Source: Mycobacterium sp. (GTDB taxonomy: Bacteria; Actinomycetota; Actinomycetes; Mycobacteriales; Mycobacteriaceae). From it: a DNA stretch of 64,000 nucleotides. Position numbers and translations under genes: made by a program. The notes under the pieces are model-generated. The model saw only the letters and a program-made list of their open reading frames with translations. It had not been told where the DNA came from and did not search any database. Numbering within the stretch: position 1 is the first letter of the stretch; each line of letters starts with the position of its first letter. The stretch is taken from positions 124,001 to 188,000 of the forward strand of contig JAOPWC010000114.1 in assembly GCA_025965895.1 (NCBI GenBank), read 5' to 3'. Shown piece after piece: positions 25,263 through 34,084 of this stretch.

Positions 25263-25976
25263 ATGTCGGTTGCCGACCCCGAAGGGGCCCGGCCGGTCGC
25301 ACCGGCCGTGGTGGCACGCGGTATCGCGATGACCGGCCGTTGGGGCACTGTCTTTGGACCGATCGACCTCGAGATCGCCGCCGGTGGTGTCACGGTCCTC
25401 GTTGGACCTGAGGGCTTGGGCGCCACGGCCTTGCTGCTGACACTGGCGGGCCGGATGAGGCCGCTGCGCGGGATAGTGCGGGTGCTCGGCCACGTGGCGG
25501 CTTCGCAGATATTTCGCCTTGTCACACCCGCCGCCCTCGGCGATCTGGATGCCATCGACGACTCGGTCACGGTCACCGAGGTGGTGACTGAACAGATGCG
25601 TTGGAACGCCCCGTGGTACCGACCCGTCCACCGTGCCGGCGGCCGCGAGGTTGACGCCGTGTGCCGATCGGTTTTCGGGCCACTGCCTCCGCCGCCGGTT
25701 TCGGCATTTGTCGGCGAGCTCAGCGATCTGCACCAGGTACTGCTGCGCATCGCGTTGGCCAACACTCGGTGGCGCCCAGTGCTGGTCGTCGGCAGCCTGC
25801 ACCAGGTCAGCAGCCGGCGGTGCCGCGACATCCTGTTGGGCCGGCTGGCTGACCTGGGGCGGAGCCAGACCGTGATCACGGCCGCGCCCGACGACGTCTC
25901 CAACGAATGTGTCCGTACGCAGATCCGAATCGGTGACCCGGCCGCCTCGGTGTGCGATCGGCAGGCAGTGGAGTAG
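25263..25976 (+). CDS. Degenerate ABC-type ATPase partner of YhgE/Pip protein
   Basis: 237 residues with ABC ATPase layout, but every ATP motif is altered: Walker A reads GPEGLGATALLL (Lys replaced by Ala), the signature reads LSDLHQVLL instead of LSGGQ, and the Walker B acidic residue is missing in RPVLVVGSLHQV. The fold appears intact (FGPIDLEIAAGGVTVLVG, LTLAGRMRPLRG). It ends 2 bp before the YhgE-like gene, so the pair forms one unit. Probably a non-hydrolysing structural subunit or nucleotide sensor. ATG 25263 has AAGGGACC upstream. Confidence 0.72.
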   Translation: MSVADPEGARPVAPAVVARGIAMTGRWGTVFGPIDLEIAAGGVTVLVGPEGLGATALLLTLAGRMRPLRGIVRVLGHVAASQIFRLVTPAALGDLDAIDDSVTVTEVVTEQMRWNAPWYRPVHRAGGREVDAVCRSVFGPLPPPPVSAFVGELSDLHQVLLRIALANTRWRPVLVVGSLHQVSSRRCRDILLGRLADLGRSQTVITAAPDDVSNECVRTQIRIGDPAASVCDRQAVE

Positions 25977-25978
25977 AC

Positions 25979-27985
25979 ATGCTTTCCGCAATCTCACTGG
26001 GCACCGATTTCAAGCGGTACCTGCACGGCACGATGCCCCGGCTGGCGCTGGGCACGATCATCGTGTTGCCGTTGCTGTACGGCGCGCTGTACCTGTGGGC
26101 GTTTTGGGATCCGTTCGGCCACGTTTCCAAGATGCCGGTGGCACTGGTGGACGAAGACCGCGGCGCCATCGCGCAGGGCCAGGAGCTGCGCGCCGGCGAT
26201 CAGGTCGCTGCGGCGCTGCTTGGTTCGGGCCAGCTCAACCTGCGCCAGGTATCCGCCGAAGAAGCCGCAGAAGGCGTTTCGCACGGAACGTACTACTTTT
26301 CGATCACGCTGCCAGCCGACTTCAGTGCGGCGGTGGCGTCGCCCTCGGGCGATCATCCGCACCAGGCACAGATCCGGTTCACCTTCAACGACGCGAACAG
26401 CTATCTCGCGTCGGTCATCGGTCAGAACGCCGCGCGCGAAATTCTCAATCAGGTCAACGCGAAGGTCGGCGAACAAGTTGTCGGAAAGGTGCTCATCAGC
26501 GTGACGGATGCGGCGGCAGGAATCAAGAGGGCGGCTGATGGCGCCGGTCAGCTTGCCGCCGGGCTGACGAGCGCCAATTCCGGCGCACACCAACTGGCCG
26601 ACGGCTCGCGTACCCTCGCCGACAATCTGGCCAAAGCACGTGATGGGTCGGTGGCCCTGGCCGCCGGCACCCACCAGCTGTCCTCGGCCGTCGCGACGGC
26701 TACCGATCCGCTACTGACCGTCCTCGACGGGGTCGACTCGTTGAACGTGGATCCAGCCGAAGTCGCCGACACCGCCGCGCATGTGAGCAGCGGTGTCAAG
26801 ACGGCCACCGACCGCATCGCGGCACTCGATATCGACCACCGGCAGGCGGCGGCGATCATCGATGCGGTAGTCGCGGGTTTGCGCAACAACGCCGACCCCG
26901 CGGTGCGCGATCTCGGGGACACGCTGACCGGGGCCCAACGGACGCTCACCGCGCACGGCATGGATCCGAGCACCGAGGAGGGACTTGCTCGACTGGGCGA
27001 AACTGCGCAGCATCTGGACGACGAACTTTCCGACCCGAGCAGCTCGCTGCGAACCCTTCTCACCCGAACATTCAACGGCCAACTCCGCTCTGACGTCATC
27101 GAACTGCGCAACGGCGCTACCGATTTGGACACCGGCGCAAGCAATCTCAGCGCCGGGCTGGTCGCATTGACCAACGGCGGTTACCGCTTGACCGACGGCG
27201 CGACCACCTTGGCCGCCGGAACCCAGCAGCTGCAGGGCGGCGCCGAGCAGCTGGCCGCCGGTCTGCACCAGGGCGCGGCGCAAATTCCGTCGTGGAACGA
27301 CCAGCAGCGCGCCGCGGTGTCGCGAACAATCGCGAACCCGGTCGGCGCCGGCCTCGGCTTCACCCACCGTGCCGCCACCTTCGGCACCGGATTTGCGCCG
27401 TTCTTTCTGCCGCTGGCCCTTTTCATCGGCGCGTTGATCATTTGGATGCTGCTGTCTGCGTTGCAGACGCGAGCAATCCTTGACGGTCTGGGCGCGTTGC
27501 GAGTGGTGCTGGCCTCGTACTGGGGCGCGCTGCTCGTCGCCGTCTGCCAGGTGCTCGTGATGTATGCGGTTGTTCACTTCGGGGTCGGACTCACTGCGAA
27601 ACACCCGATCGGTACGGTCGCATTCCTGAGCCTCATCGCAGCGACGTTCGTCGCGCTGATCCAGGTTTTCAACGCTGTCTTCGGCGTTGCGGTAGGCCGG
27701 GTCATCGCCCTGGCGTTCCTGATGCTGCAGCTGGTCTCATCGGGCGGCATCTATCCCGTCGAGACAACGGCTAAGCCCTTTCGGATCCTTCACCCGTTCG
27801 ATCCGATGACCTACGCGGTCAACGGCCTGCGGGAACTAACCGTTGGGGGCATCGACTCAAGGTTGTGGCTGGCGATCGCCGTGCTGCTCACCCTGCTGTG
27901 CGCGTCGCTCGGCGCAAGCACGTGGGCGGCAAGGCGAAACCGACAATTCACCATGAACCGCTTGGACCCACCGATCCGCGCGTGA
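25979..27985 (+). CDS. YhgE/Pip-type membrane protein
   Basis: 668 residues. One membrane helix near the N-terminus (LALGTIIVLPLLYGALYLWAF), a large extracytoplasmic region with heptad-like LADG/LAAGT repeats (about residues 190-270 and 370-440) predicted to form long coiled coils, then five or six C-terminal helices of ABC-2 type (from about residue 480; PVETTAKPFRILHPFDPMTYAVNG). Relatives include phage-infection protein Pip, EsaA-like and YhgE proteins, and act as export or surface-assembly components. Coupled to the degenerate ATPase immediately upstream. ATG 25979 used; 9 earlier in-frame codons overlap the ATPase gene. Confidence 0.85.
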   Translation: MLSAISLGTDFKRYLHGTMPRLALGTIIVLPLLYGALYLWAFWDPFGHVSKMPVALVDEDRGAIAQGQELRAGDQVAAALLGSGQLNLRQVSAEEAAEGVSHGTYYFSITLPADFSAAVASPSGDHPHQAQIRFTFNDANSYLASVIGQNAAREILNQVNAKVGEQVVGKVLISVTDAAAGIKRAADGAGQLAAGLTSANSGAHQLADGSRTLADNLAKARDGSVALAAGTHQLSSAVATATDPLLTVLDGVDSLNVDPAEVADTAAHVSSGVKTATDRIAALDIDHRQAAAIIDAVVAGLRNNADPAVRDLGDTLTGAQRTLTAHGMDPSTEEGLARLGETAQHLDDELSDPSSSLRTLLTRTFNGQLRSDVIELRNGATDLDTGASNLSAGLVALTNGGYRLTDGATTLAAGTQQLQGGAEQLAAGLHQGAAQIPSWNDQQRAAVSRTIANPVGAGLGFTHRAATFGTGFAPFFLPLALFIGALIIWMLLSALQTRAILDGLGALRVVLASYWGALLVAVCQVLVMYAVVHFGVGLTAKHPIGTVAFLSLIAATFVALIQVFNAVFGVAVGRVIALAFLMLQLVSSGGIYPVETTAKPFRILHPFDPMTYAVNGLRELTVGGIDSRLWLAIAVLLTLLCASLGASTWAARRNRQFTMNRLDPPIRA

Positions 27986-28106
27986 CTATGGAGCCAGACT
28001 TACCTGAAGAGTCGCGATATGGCTATTGAGTATGTGCTGGTGGCCGTTGGTATTGCGGGTGTTTGAGACACCAGCGTGCGCCCGTCGCCTGGCTTCGCCG
28101 ACGCGA

Positions 28107-28895
28107 TTACTTCGGCGCGAGCTGCGACCATGTCTCGAGCGCATGCAGGTAGGGGTCCGACCCCACCGCGATCGTTCCGACGAACGGGTGCTCCATCGCG
28201 AATATCAGGTAGAGCACAAACGCCAACAGCGCGCCGGCGAGCGCAATCAATACGCCATGAAGCACCAGGTCGGGCGTGCCGAACAGGTAGGTGAAGATCA
28301 GCATGACCGCCCCGCCGCCGAGCAACATGACCCACATTTCGCCGGGTATTTCGGACTGGCTGCTCGAGATCCGGCTTTTGCGGGCGCTACCGAGATCGTC
28401 CAGTCTTGTGATGGACTCCCGGTAGAAGGAGATCTCGCGTTCGGTCACCGGTTGCACCTGCAGAAAGCTCTGCCAGACCCGCGTCAGGTGGTCCGACTGC
28501 TGTTCGATCGGCTCGCCGCGCCGCATCCTCGGAAACTCGTCGTTCACAACGTCGTTGATGTAGGCGATCAGACTCTGCTGGATCGCCGGCCGGACGGCTG
28601 GAGGCAAGCCTTCGGAGTCGCGCAGGAGATCAGAAATCGCGACGGCCTCTGACTCGGTGTCCTTTTGGGCTTGATCGAATTGTTCCCAGACGACCACGAC
28701 AACGAAGGCCACGAGGACCGCGTACAGCACCCCCGCAAGGGTGAAGATTTGTTCTGCGACTGTGCTGGTGGCTTCGAGACGCTCGTGCCGAACGATCCGC
28801 CGCGACACCGCCAGCCCCAACACCGCCAGCCCGACGGTGATCACAATGGCCAGAAAGCCGACCAACGGCGCGGGGAGCTGCAGGACCCAGATCAC
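28107..28895 (-). CDS. DUF4239 (bestrophin-like) membrane protein
   Basis: About 262 residues. Two N-terminal helices (LPAPLVGFLAIVITVGLAVLG and LAGVLYAVLVAFVVVVVW), a central soluble region with paired basic/acidic helices, and two C-terminal helices (EMWVMLLGGGAVMLIFTYLF and HGVLIALAGALLAFVLYLIF). This matches DUF4239 proteins, related to bestrophins and possibly anion channels. GTG 28895 is preferred (AGGTGG a few bases upstream); the frame extends to 28991 without family features. No cofactor or partner is evident. Confidence 0.75.
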   Translation of the reverse strand: MIWVLQLPAPLVGFLAIVITVGLAVLGLAVSRRIVRHERLEATSTVAEQIFTLAGVLYAVLVAFVVVVVWEQFDQAQKDTESEAVAISDLLRDSEGLPPAVRPAIQQSLIAYINDVVNDEFPRMRRGEPIEQQSDHLTRVWQSFLQVQPVTEREISFYRESITRLDDLGSARKSRISSSQSEIPGEMWVMLLGGGAVMLIFTYLFGTPDLVLHGVLIALAGALLAFVLYLIFAMEHPFVGTIAVGSDPYLHALETWSQLAPK

Positions 28896-29113
28896 GAACC
28901 ACCTGCCACCAACTCGGCCCCCTTTCGTCGTCGTCCATCGATTCAAGCAGCGGTCAGCTGGGTTCGCGTCCGTTTTAGATGTGCGACGCACCGCGTCACA
29001 AGAGCAGACCGACGCGAATCCCTCTGCGCTCTGGAGCCGACGCGGACCGGTTCCCGGATGACCAATCGAGGTACGACGCAGACACCTCGGTTTCGGCGAA
29101 GTAGCGTCGGCGT

Positions 29114-30106
29114 ATGGGTGCTGAACATGCGATGGCCCTTGTCACCGGCGGCTCCGGGTTCATCGGGGGTCGGCTCATCGAGCGGCTCGTCGGCGACGGC
29201 GTGCGGGTGCGGGCGCTGGCTCGCTCAGATTCCTCGGCCTTGTCGGTGGAAGCGCGGGGAGCCGAAGCGGTCCGTGGCGATCTCGCCGATGTGGACGCGA
29301 TCATCGCCGGCGCGCAGGGCTGCGATACCGCCTACCATCTGGCCGCGAACACCGGCATCTGGGGTCGCCGGGACGACTTCGTGCGCGACAACGTCACCGG
29401 CACCCGGAATGCCCTCGCCGCAACCCGAGTCGCGGGCATCAGGCGGTTCGTTCATTGCGGCACCGAAGCGGCGTTGATCGCGGGTGAGCCGCTGCGCTCA
29501 GTCGACGAGACGGCGCCGCTGCGGCCGGACTCGAAGGCGCCGTATGCCGCGACGAAGGCGATGGCCGAGCAGGCAGTGCGGGACGCGAACCGCGCGGGAT
29601 TCACGACCGTCGTTGTGCGGCCGCGGTTTGTCTGGGGCGCCGGCGACACGACGGTGCTGCCGACTTTGGTCGAGATGGTGCGCTCCGGCCGATTCGCCTG
29701 GATCGGCGGCGGGAAGCAGCTCACGGACGTTACCCACGTCGACAACGTCGTCGACGGACTACTGCTGGCGGGGCTCAACGGCCGCGGGGGTGAGGCCTAC
29801 TTCGTCACCGACGGCGAGCCCGTCGTCTTCCGCGAGTTCGTGACGGCCCTGCTGCAGACCCAAGGCGTCGAGGTGTCTAACCGCTCGATCCCAACATGGG
29901 TCGCCGGCCCTCTCGCCGTTGCGTTCGAGGCACTCTGGCGCGCCGCCCCGCTTCCCGGCCAGCCGCCGCTGACCCGCTTTCCCTATTGGACCTCGTCACA
30001 GGAATGCACCATCGACATCCGCAAGGCCCGCCGCGAACTCGGCTATCGGCCCGTCAAGTCCCGAGCTGAAGGACTCGCGGAGCTGCGCGCGTTCAGTCAG
30101 GGGTAG
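29114..30106 (+). CDS. NAD-dependent epimerase/dehydratase family protein
   Basis: 330 residues, extended SDR. Rossmann motif ALVTGGSGFIGGRLIERL, catalytic Tyr-Lys pair in PYAATKAMAEQ (intact YxxxK), and the 3beta-HSD-like pattern FVHCGTEAALIAG. Distantly similar to the Rv0139-like protein at 11 kb. Probably acts on a steroid-, terpenoid- or sugar-like alcohol; substrate not readable. ATG 29114; 29132 (MALVTGG) is a possible alternative start closer to the usual N-terminus. Monocistronic, divergent from DUF4239. Confidence 0.82.
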   Translation: MGAEHAMALVTGGSGFIGGRLIERLVGDGVRVRALARSDSSALSVEARGAEAVRGDLADVDAIIAGAQGCDTAYHLAANTGIWGRRDDFVRDNVTGTRNALAATRVAGIRRFVHCGTEAALIAGEPLRSVDETAPLRPDSKAPYAATKAMAEQAVRDANRAGFTTVVVRPRFVWGAGDTTVLPTLVEMVRSGRFAWIGGGKQLTDVTHVDNVVDGLLLAGLNGRGGEAYFVTDGEPVVFREFVTALLQTQGVEVSNRSIPTWVAGPLAVAFEALWRAAPLPGQPPLTRFPYWTSSQECTIDIRKARRELGYRPVKSRAEGLAELRAFSQG

Positions 30107-30162
30107 GAGCAGTCAGGGTAGGAGTACGCGGCGGCAGTCGTGTAGGGCCGGCTGTCCGGGGC

Positions 30163-30287
30163 CGCCTACAGAAGATGAAACAAAACCGTTGTGGGCCGCC
30201 GGATACAACCTGATTTCGATCCCGCTGGCCGCGGACGTGCTGGCCTCGGGCGGCTTCGTGCGCCTCGGTTCTGGGTCATTCCGTTAA
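30163..30287 (+). pseudogene. Tail relic of a P1B-type (copper) ATPase
   Basis: Plus-strand codons read LQKMKQN, then after a one-base shift LWAAGYNLISIPLAADVLASG, which is the membrane helix near the C-terminus of copper-transporting P-type ATPases (usual form RKMxQNLWWAxGYNxxxIPLAAGVLAP). The shift falls in CAAAACCGTTG. The following MSLSTV helix is missing and the frame stops after VRLGSGSFR. Nothing of the ATP-binding or CPC regions is present. Confidence 0.65.
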
Positions 30288-30586
30288 CTTCCGGGCGCGA
30301 ACGGACCGAGCATCGGAGGCTGGGCAGCGCTGGGACCGGTCGTACCCGTCATGGCACCGTTGGGATTCAAGAAGTATTGGGTGACCTGACCGATCACAGG
30401 CAAGATCGTGTTGGCTTCGTTGATCAAGGTGCTCGGGTCCGGGCCGGGTGGCGGCGGGGGTGCTGGGTCGTCCATGGGAGCGGGTAGCGGTGATGCTTGC
30501 GCGATTCCGGCACCAAAACCCAAGGCAAGTGCCAGGCACAGGACTGTCCCGCTGATCAGTCGGCGCCACGAGGGCATGATCGGCAT
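30284..30586 (-). CDS. Small secreted Pro-rich protein
   Basis: 100 residues. A clear Sec signal peptide (positive RR, hydrophobic LISGTVLCLALALGFGAGI, cleavage near AQA-SP at about residue 31) leads to a mature protein of about 69 residues: a Pro-rich stretch (PMDDPAPPPPPGPD), a helix (PSTLINEANTILPVIGQV) and a Gly/Pro tail. Proteins of this design are common in the mycobacterial secretome but have no defined role. It overlaps the end of the P-type ATPase relic by 4 bp. Confidence 0.7.
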   Translation of the reverse strand: MPIMPSWRRLISGTVLCLALALGFGAGIAQASPLPAPMDDPAPPPPPGPDPSTLINEANTILPVIGQVTQYFLNPNGAMTGTTGPSAAQPPMLGPFAPGS

Positions 30587-30761
30587 GTGGTGTCTCCTCC
30601 TCTGACCGGAATTTCTATTCCGTCACAGCGGAAACACTGGTTGACAACAATCACATTAGGAACACGACACCATCAAGCTTTGCACACTATGAAATTCCCG
30701 CGTGGTTGCTGTGTGGTATCCGTGCAGACGCTTTTCCCTCGTGCAGATCTCAGCGGCCCCA

Positions 30762-31019
30762 CTACGCGTCGAGGTCCTGTTCAACGAGATCTGCGATCGT
30801 GCGCATGGCGCGCTCGTCGTCGGAGTCGACCGTCACCTGAGCGCCGTTGCCGGCGCCCAGCGTCATGATCATGAGCGCCGAACCGGCGTCCACCGCCTCG
30901 CCGCCGTCCATCGACAGCGTCACGGGGACAGCGGCGTTGCCGGCGGCTTCGGCGATGATCGCGGCGGGCCGGGCGTGCAGGCCGATAGCCGAGCCGACGG
31001 TCACGGTGGTGCTGGGCAT
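30762..31019 (-). CDS. ptsH: Phosphocarrier protein HPr
   Basis: 85 residues, the phosphate carrier between Enzyme I and the EII sugar transporter. His15 in IGLHARPAA is the phosphorylation site, and the regulatory-serine region reads DAGSALMIM (Ser47). The ATG gives MPSTTVTVGS and lies 35 bp after the fruA stop, as last gene of the fructose operon. The longer frame in this register (to 31361) is an fruA shadow. Confidence 0.93.
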   Translation of the reverse strand: MPSTTVTVGSAIGLHARPAAIIAEAAGNAAVPVTLSMDGGEAVDAGSALMIMTLGAGNGAQVTVDSDDERAMRTIADLVEQDLDA

Positions 31020-31054
31020 GTGCGGTTTCTCCTTGACTGTCGGGACGTGACGGA

Positions 31055-33076
31055 TCAGGCGGTGGCGAGAGCGGCGTTCGCTTCCTGCTCGGCTTTGGCG
31101 TTGACGAATTCCTTGGCGAAGACCGCGGCAAGCGCGCCGACGGCGGTGCCTGCGGCCAGGGCGACCAGAAACCACAGCAGGTTGCCGATGGCGAAGAACA
31201 CGAAGATACCGCCGTGCGGAGCCTTCAGCGTCACGTTGAACGCCATGATCAGCGCACCGGTCACCGCGCCGCCCGCCATCATCGACGGGATCACGCGCAG
31301 TGGGTCGGCCGCAGCGAACGGAATGGCCCCTTCGGAGATGAACGATGCGCCCAGAAGCCAAGCTGCGCGCCCGTTCTCACGTTCCGGCTCGGTGAACAGC
31401 CCTGGCCGCAGGGTGGACGCCAGCGCCATCGCGAGCGGGGGCACCATGCCCGCAGCCATCACAGCCGCCATGATCCGCAGCGACGCCGGATCGGCGATGT
31501 TGAGGCCCGCGGTGGCGAACGTGTAAGCGGCCTTGTTCACCGGGCCGCCGAGGTCGAAGCACATCATCAGCCCGAGGATGATGCCGACGAAGATCACCGA
31601 CGTACCCGACATGCCGCTCAGCCAATGTGTGAGGCTGGTGGCGAGCCACGCCAGCGGCCGGCCGAGCAGCAGGAACATCAGAAGACCGACGAAAAGCGAG
31701 GCGAATAACGGGATCACGACAACGGGCATCAGGCCGCGGCCCCATTGCGGCACGTTCAGGCGGCTGATCCACAGCGCAGCGAAGCCGGCGATCAGGCCGC
31801 CCACGATGCCGCCGATGAAACCGGCGCCGACGAACACCGCTACCGCGCCTGCGGTGAATCCCGGTGCGATACCGGGGCGGTCAGCTATCGCAAACGCGAT
31901 GTAGCCGGCGAGCGCGGGCACCAGGAACGCGAACGCAAGGGTTCCCAGCTGGAACAACACCGCGCCGAGATACTGCATCAGACCCCCGCTGGGCAGGTTG
32001 GTCAGCGAATTCGTGCTTGCGATGATGTATCCCAGTGAGTTCGACTGCCCGGCAGGCTTGTTCGCTATCCCATAACCGCCGAGCAGGAAGCCGAGCGCGA
32101 TCAGAAGACCGCCGGCCGCGACGAACGGGATCATGTAGCTGACCCCGGTGAGCAGGATCTGCCGGATCCGCGTTCCCCATCCGACGTCACCGCCCCGGGC
32201 CGGGGCGGCGCTGTCCGCCGGCTCGCCTGCGGCTCCGCCCTGCACGCGAGGTGCCGACGGATCGTCGACGGCCGAGAGGGCTTCCGCGATCATCTTGTCC
32301 GGTTTGTTGATCGCCCGCTTCACGCCGGACGCGATGACAGGCTTGCCCGCGAATCGCTGGCGGTCCTTGACCCCGACATCGGTCGCGAAGATGACGGCGT
32401 CGGCGCCGGCGATGGTCTCCGCGGACAGCGGCGTGCTGCCCGACGAGCCCTGGGTCTCCACGTTGAAGGTGACGCCGGCGCGCCGCGCGGCCGCGGCCAG
32501 CGAATCTGCCGCCATGTAGGTGTGCGCGATCCCCGTCGGGCAGGCGGTGATCCCGACAATCGACTTCGGCTTCGCCTCCTCCTTCGTCGCCTCCTCTGCT
32601 GCAGCCGGTTTCGGCGCCGCCGGGCTGACGACACCATCGACAAGGCCCACCACGTCTTCAGGCGTCGACGCGCCGCGCAGCGACTCGACGAAATCGGGTC
32701 TCACCAACGCGCGGGCCAGGCCGGACAGCAGCTTCATGTGCTCCGCTCCGCCGGACTCCGGTGCGGCGATCATGAACACCAGGTCCGCGGGACCGTCCGG
32801 GGCGCCGAAGTCCACTGCGGGCTTCAGGCGTGCGAAGCCGATCGACGCGGTTTTCACGTGCGAAGAGCGGCAGTGCGGGATCGCGATGCCACCGGGCAGA
32901 CCCGTGGCTGACTGGTCTTCCCGGTCCATGATCGCGGTGATCAGCCCATCACTGTCGGTGGCGCGGCCACTGTCTGCGAGCTGACGGGCGAGCCGACCGA
33001 TGACCGACTTCTTCTCGGTCCCCGCATCGACGTCGAGAAGAACCAGGTCGGAGTTGATGATCGAGGATTCAGGCAT
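31055..33076 (-). CDS. fruA: PTS fructose transporter EIIABC (FruA)
   Basis: A 673-residue fused permease: EIIA at 1-150 (active His in GIAIPHCRSSHV), EIIB at about 170-270 (active Cys in GITACPTGIAHTYMAADSL), and membrane EIIC from about 300 with eight or more helices (GVSYMIPFVAAGGLLIALGF, PFAAADPLRVIPSM). It imports fructose as fructose 1-phosphate, which FruK then phosphorylates. Ala/Lys/Glu-rich linker at 150-170. All components needed for phosphotransfer are within this locus. Confidence 0.95.
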   Translation of the reverse strand: MPESSIINSDLVLLDVDAGTEKKSVIGRLARQLADSGRATDSDGLITAIMDREDQSATGLPGGIAIPHCRSSHVKTASIGFARLKPAVDFGAPDGPADLVFMIAAPESGGAEHMKLLSGLARALVRPDFVESLRGASTPEDVVGLVDGVVSPAAPKPAAAEEATKEEAKPKSIVGITACPTGIAHTYMAADSLAAAARRAGVTFNVETQGSSGSTPLSAETIAGADAVIFATDVGVKDRQRFAGKPVIASGVKRAINKPDKMIAEALSAVDDPSAPRVQGGAAGEPADSAAPARGGDVGWGTRIRQILLTGVSYMIPFVAAGGLLIALGFLLGGYGIANKPAGQSNSLGYIIASTNSLTNLPSGGLMQYLGAVLFQLGTLAFAFLVPALAGYIAFAIADRPGIAPGFTAGAVAVFVGAGFIGGIVGGLIAGFAALWISRLNVPQWGRGLMPVVVIPLFASLFVGLLMFLLLGRPLAWLATSLTHWLSGMSGTSVIFVGIILGLMMCFDLGGPVNKAAYTFATAGLNIADPASLRIMAAVMAAGMVPPLAMALASTLRPGLFTEPERENGRAAWLLGASFISEGAIPFAAADPLRVIPSMMAGGAVTGALIMAFNVTLKAPHGGIFVFFAIGNLLWFLVALAAGTAVGALAAVFAKEFVNAKAEQEANAALATA

Positions 33077-33112
33077 TCGGGAACCTTTGTCTCGGAGCGG
33101 TCAGGAGGCGGG

Positions 33113-34084
33113 CTACGGCCCGACGGACATGACGCGGACCGCCGCGACGTCCACCTGAGCGGGAGTGGGCAGGGCGGAGCCCGGAAGCGCGGCTGCTGCG
33201 CTGCCGAACGCGACGGCCATCCGGAGTCGTCCGGGCGCATCGGCACCCGTGACGTCGGCGCGAACGTAACCGGCGAGCGAGGAGTCGCCGGCGCCGACGG
33301 TGCTCCTCGGGACGATGGGTGGGGCAGTGGCGAGCCAGTTGCCGGTCTCGTCGACCAGCACGGCACCCGCAGCGCCCAACGTCGCCAGCACGCTTGTTGC
33401 TCCGCGCTCGACCAACTGCCTCGCCGCGTCGATGACAGGCTCCGGATCACCCTGCGACAACGCGTATTCCAACTTGTCTATTGAAACGCCGGTGATGCTG
33501 GCCAGCTCCTCGCAGTTCGGCTTGAGGAGGTCCGGCGCCGCGCGGTGGAGGAAATCAGCCAGTGCGGCAAGGGGTTTGTCCGAGGCGTCGACGGCAACCT
33601 GGCAGCGCAACGGCGCGAGCAGGGCAACGATGTCCGCGTACCAGTCGTCGGGCACGCCAGGCGGCAGCGAGCCGGACAGCACGACCCATGCGGCATGCTC
33701 CGCGTGAGCGACGACCGCGCGGGTGAGCGCGTCTACCGCCGTCCGGTCCAGCGTGGCGCCGGGTTCGTTCAGCTTGGTGGTGGTGCCGTCCGCCTCGGTG
33801 ATCGCAATGTTCGTCCGCACCGCCATGGCCGGGCCGGTGAGCGGAACCGGGCGGCAAGGCACGCCGCTCGCCTCCAAGGCCCTCAGCAGCGGGTCGCCGG
33901 CAGGAGCCGGCAGCACCGCCACCGCGTCGACGCCTGCCAGCGTGAGCGCGCGCGCGACGTTGACCCCCTTGCCGCCAGGCTCGTTCGACACCGACAGCAC
34001 CCGCTGGACGGCGCCACGGGTCAGCGGCGAGCCCAGCGTGACGGTGCGGTCGATGCTGGGATTGGGTGTCACCGTGATGATCAT
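33113..34084 (-). CDS. fruK: 1-phosphofructokinase FruK
   Basis: 323 residues of the PfkB/ribokinase family, converting fructose 1-phosphate to fructose 1,6-bisphosphate. N-terminal signature VTPNPSIDRTVTL, PfkB block NEPGGKGVNVARAL, and the catalytic base in VGAGDSSLAGYV. ATG overlaps the fruR stop as ATGA, and fruA follows after 36 bp, fixing the specificity as fructose rather than tagatose. Confidence 0.93.
   Translation of the reverse strand: MIITVTPNPSIDRTVTLGSPLTRGAVQRVLSVSNEPGGKGVNVARALTLAGVDAVAVLPAPAGDPLLRALEASGVPCRPVPLTGPAMAVRTNIAITEADGTTTKLNEPGATLDRTAVDALTRAVVAHAEHAAWVVLSGSLPPGVPDDWYADIVALLAPLRCQVAVDASDKPLAALADFLHRAAPDLLKPNCEELASITGVSIDKLEYALSQGDPEPVIDAARQLVERGATSVLATLGAAGAVLVDETGNWLATAPPIVPRSTVGAGDSSLAGYVRADVTGADAPGRLRMAVAFGSAAAALPGSALPTPAQVDVAAVRVMSVGP

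Noticed and set aside
28036..28075. GCTGGTG...CACCAGC and GGTGT-TTGAG-ACACC repeats after the YhgE-like gene
   Set aside because: Short stems, long loop or only 5 bp, no T-run; too weak to call a terminator.
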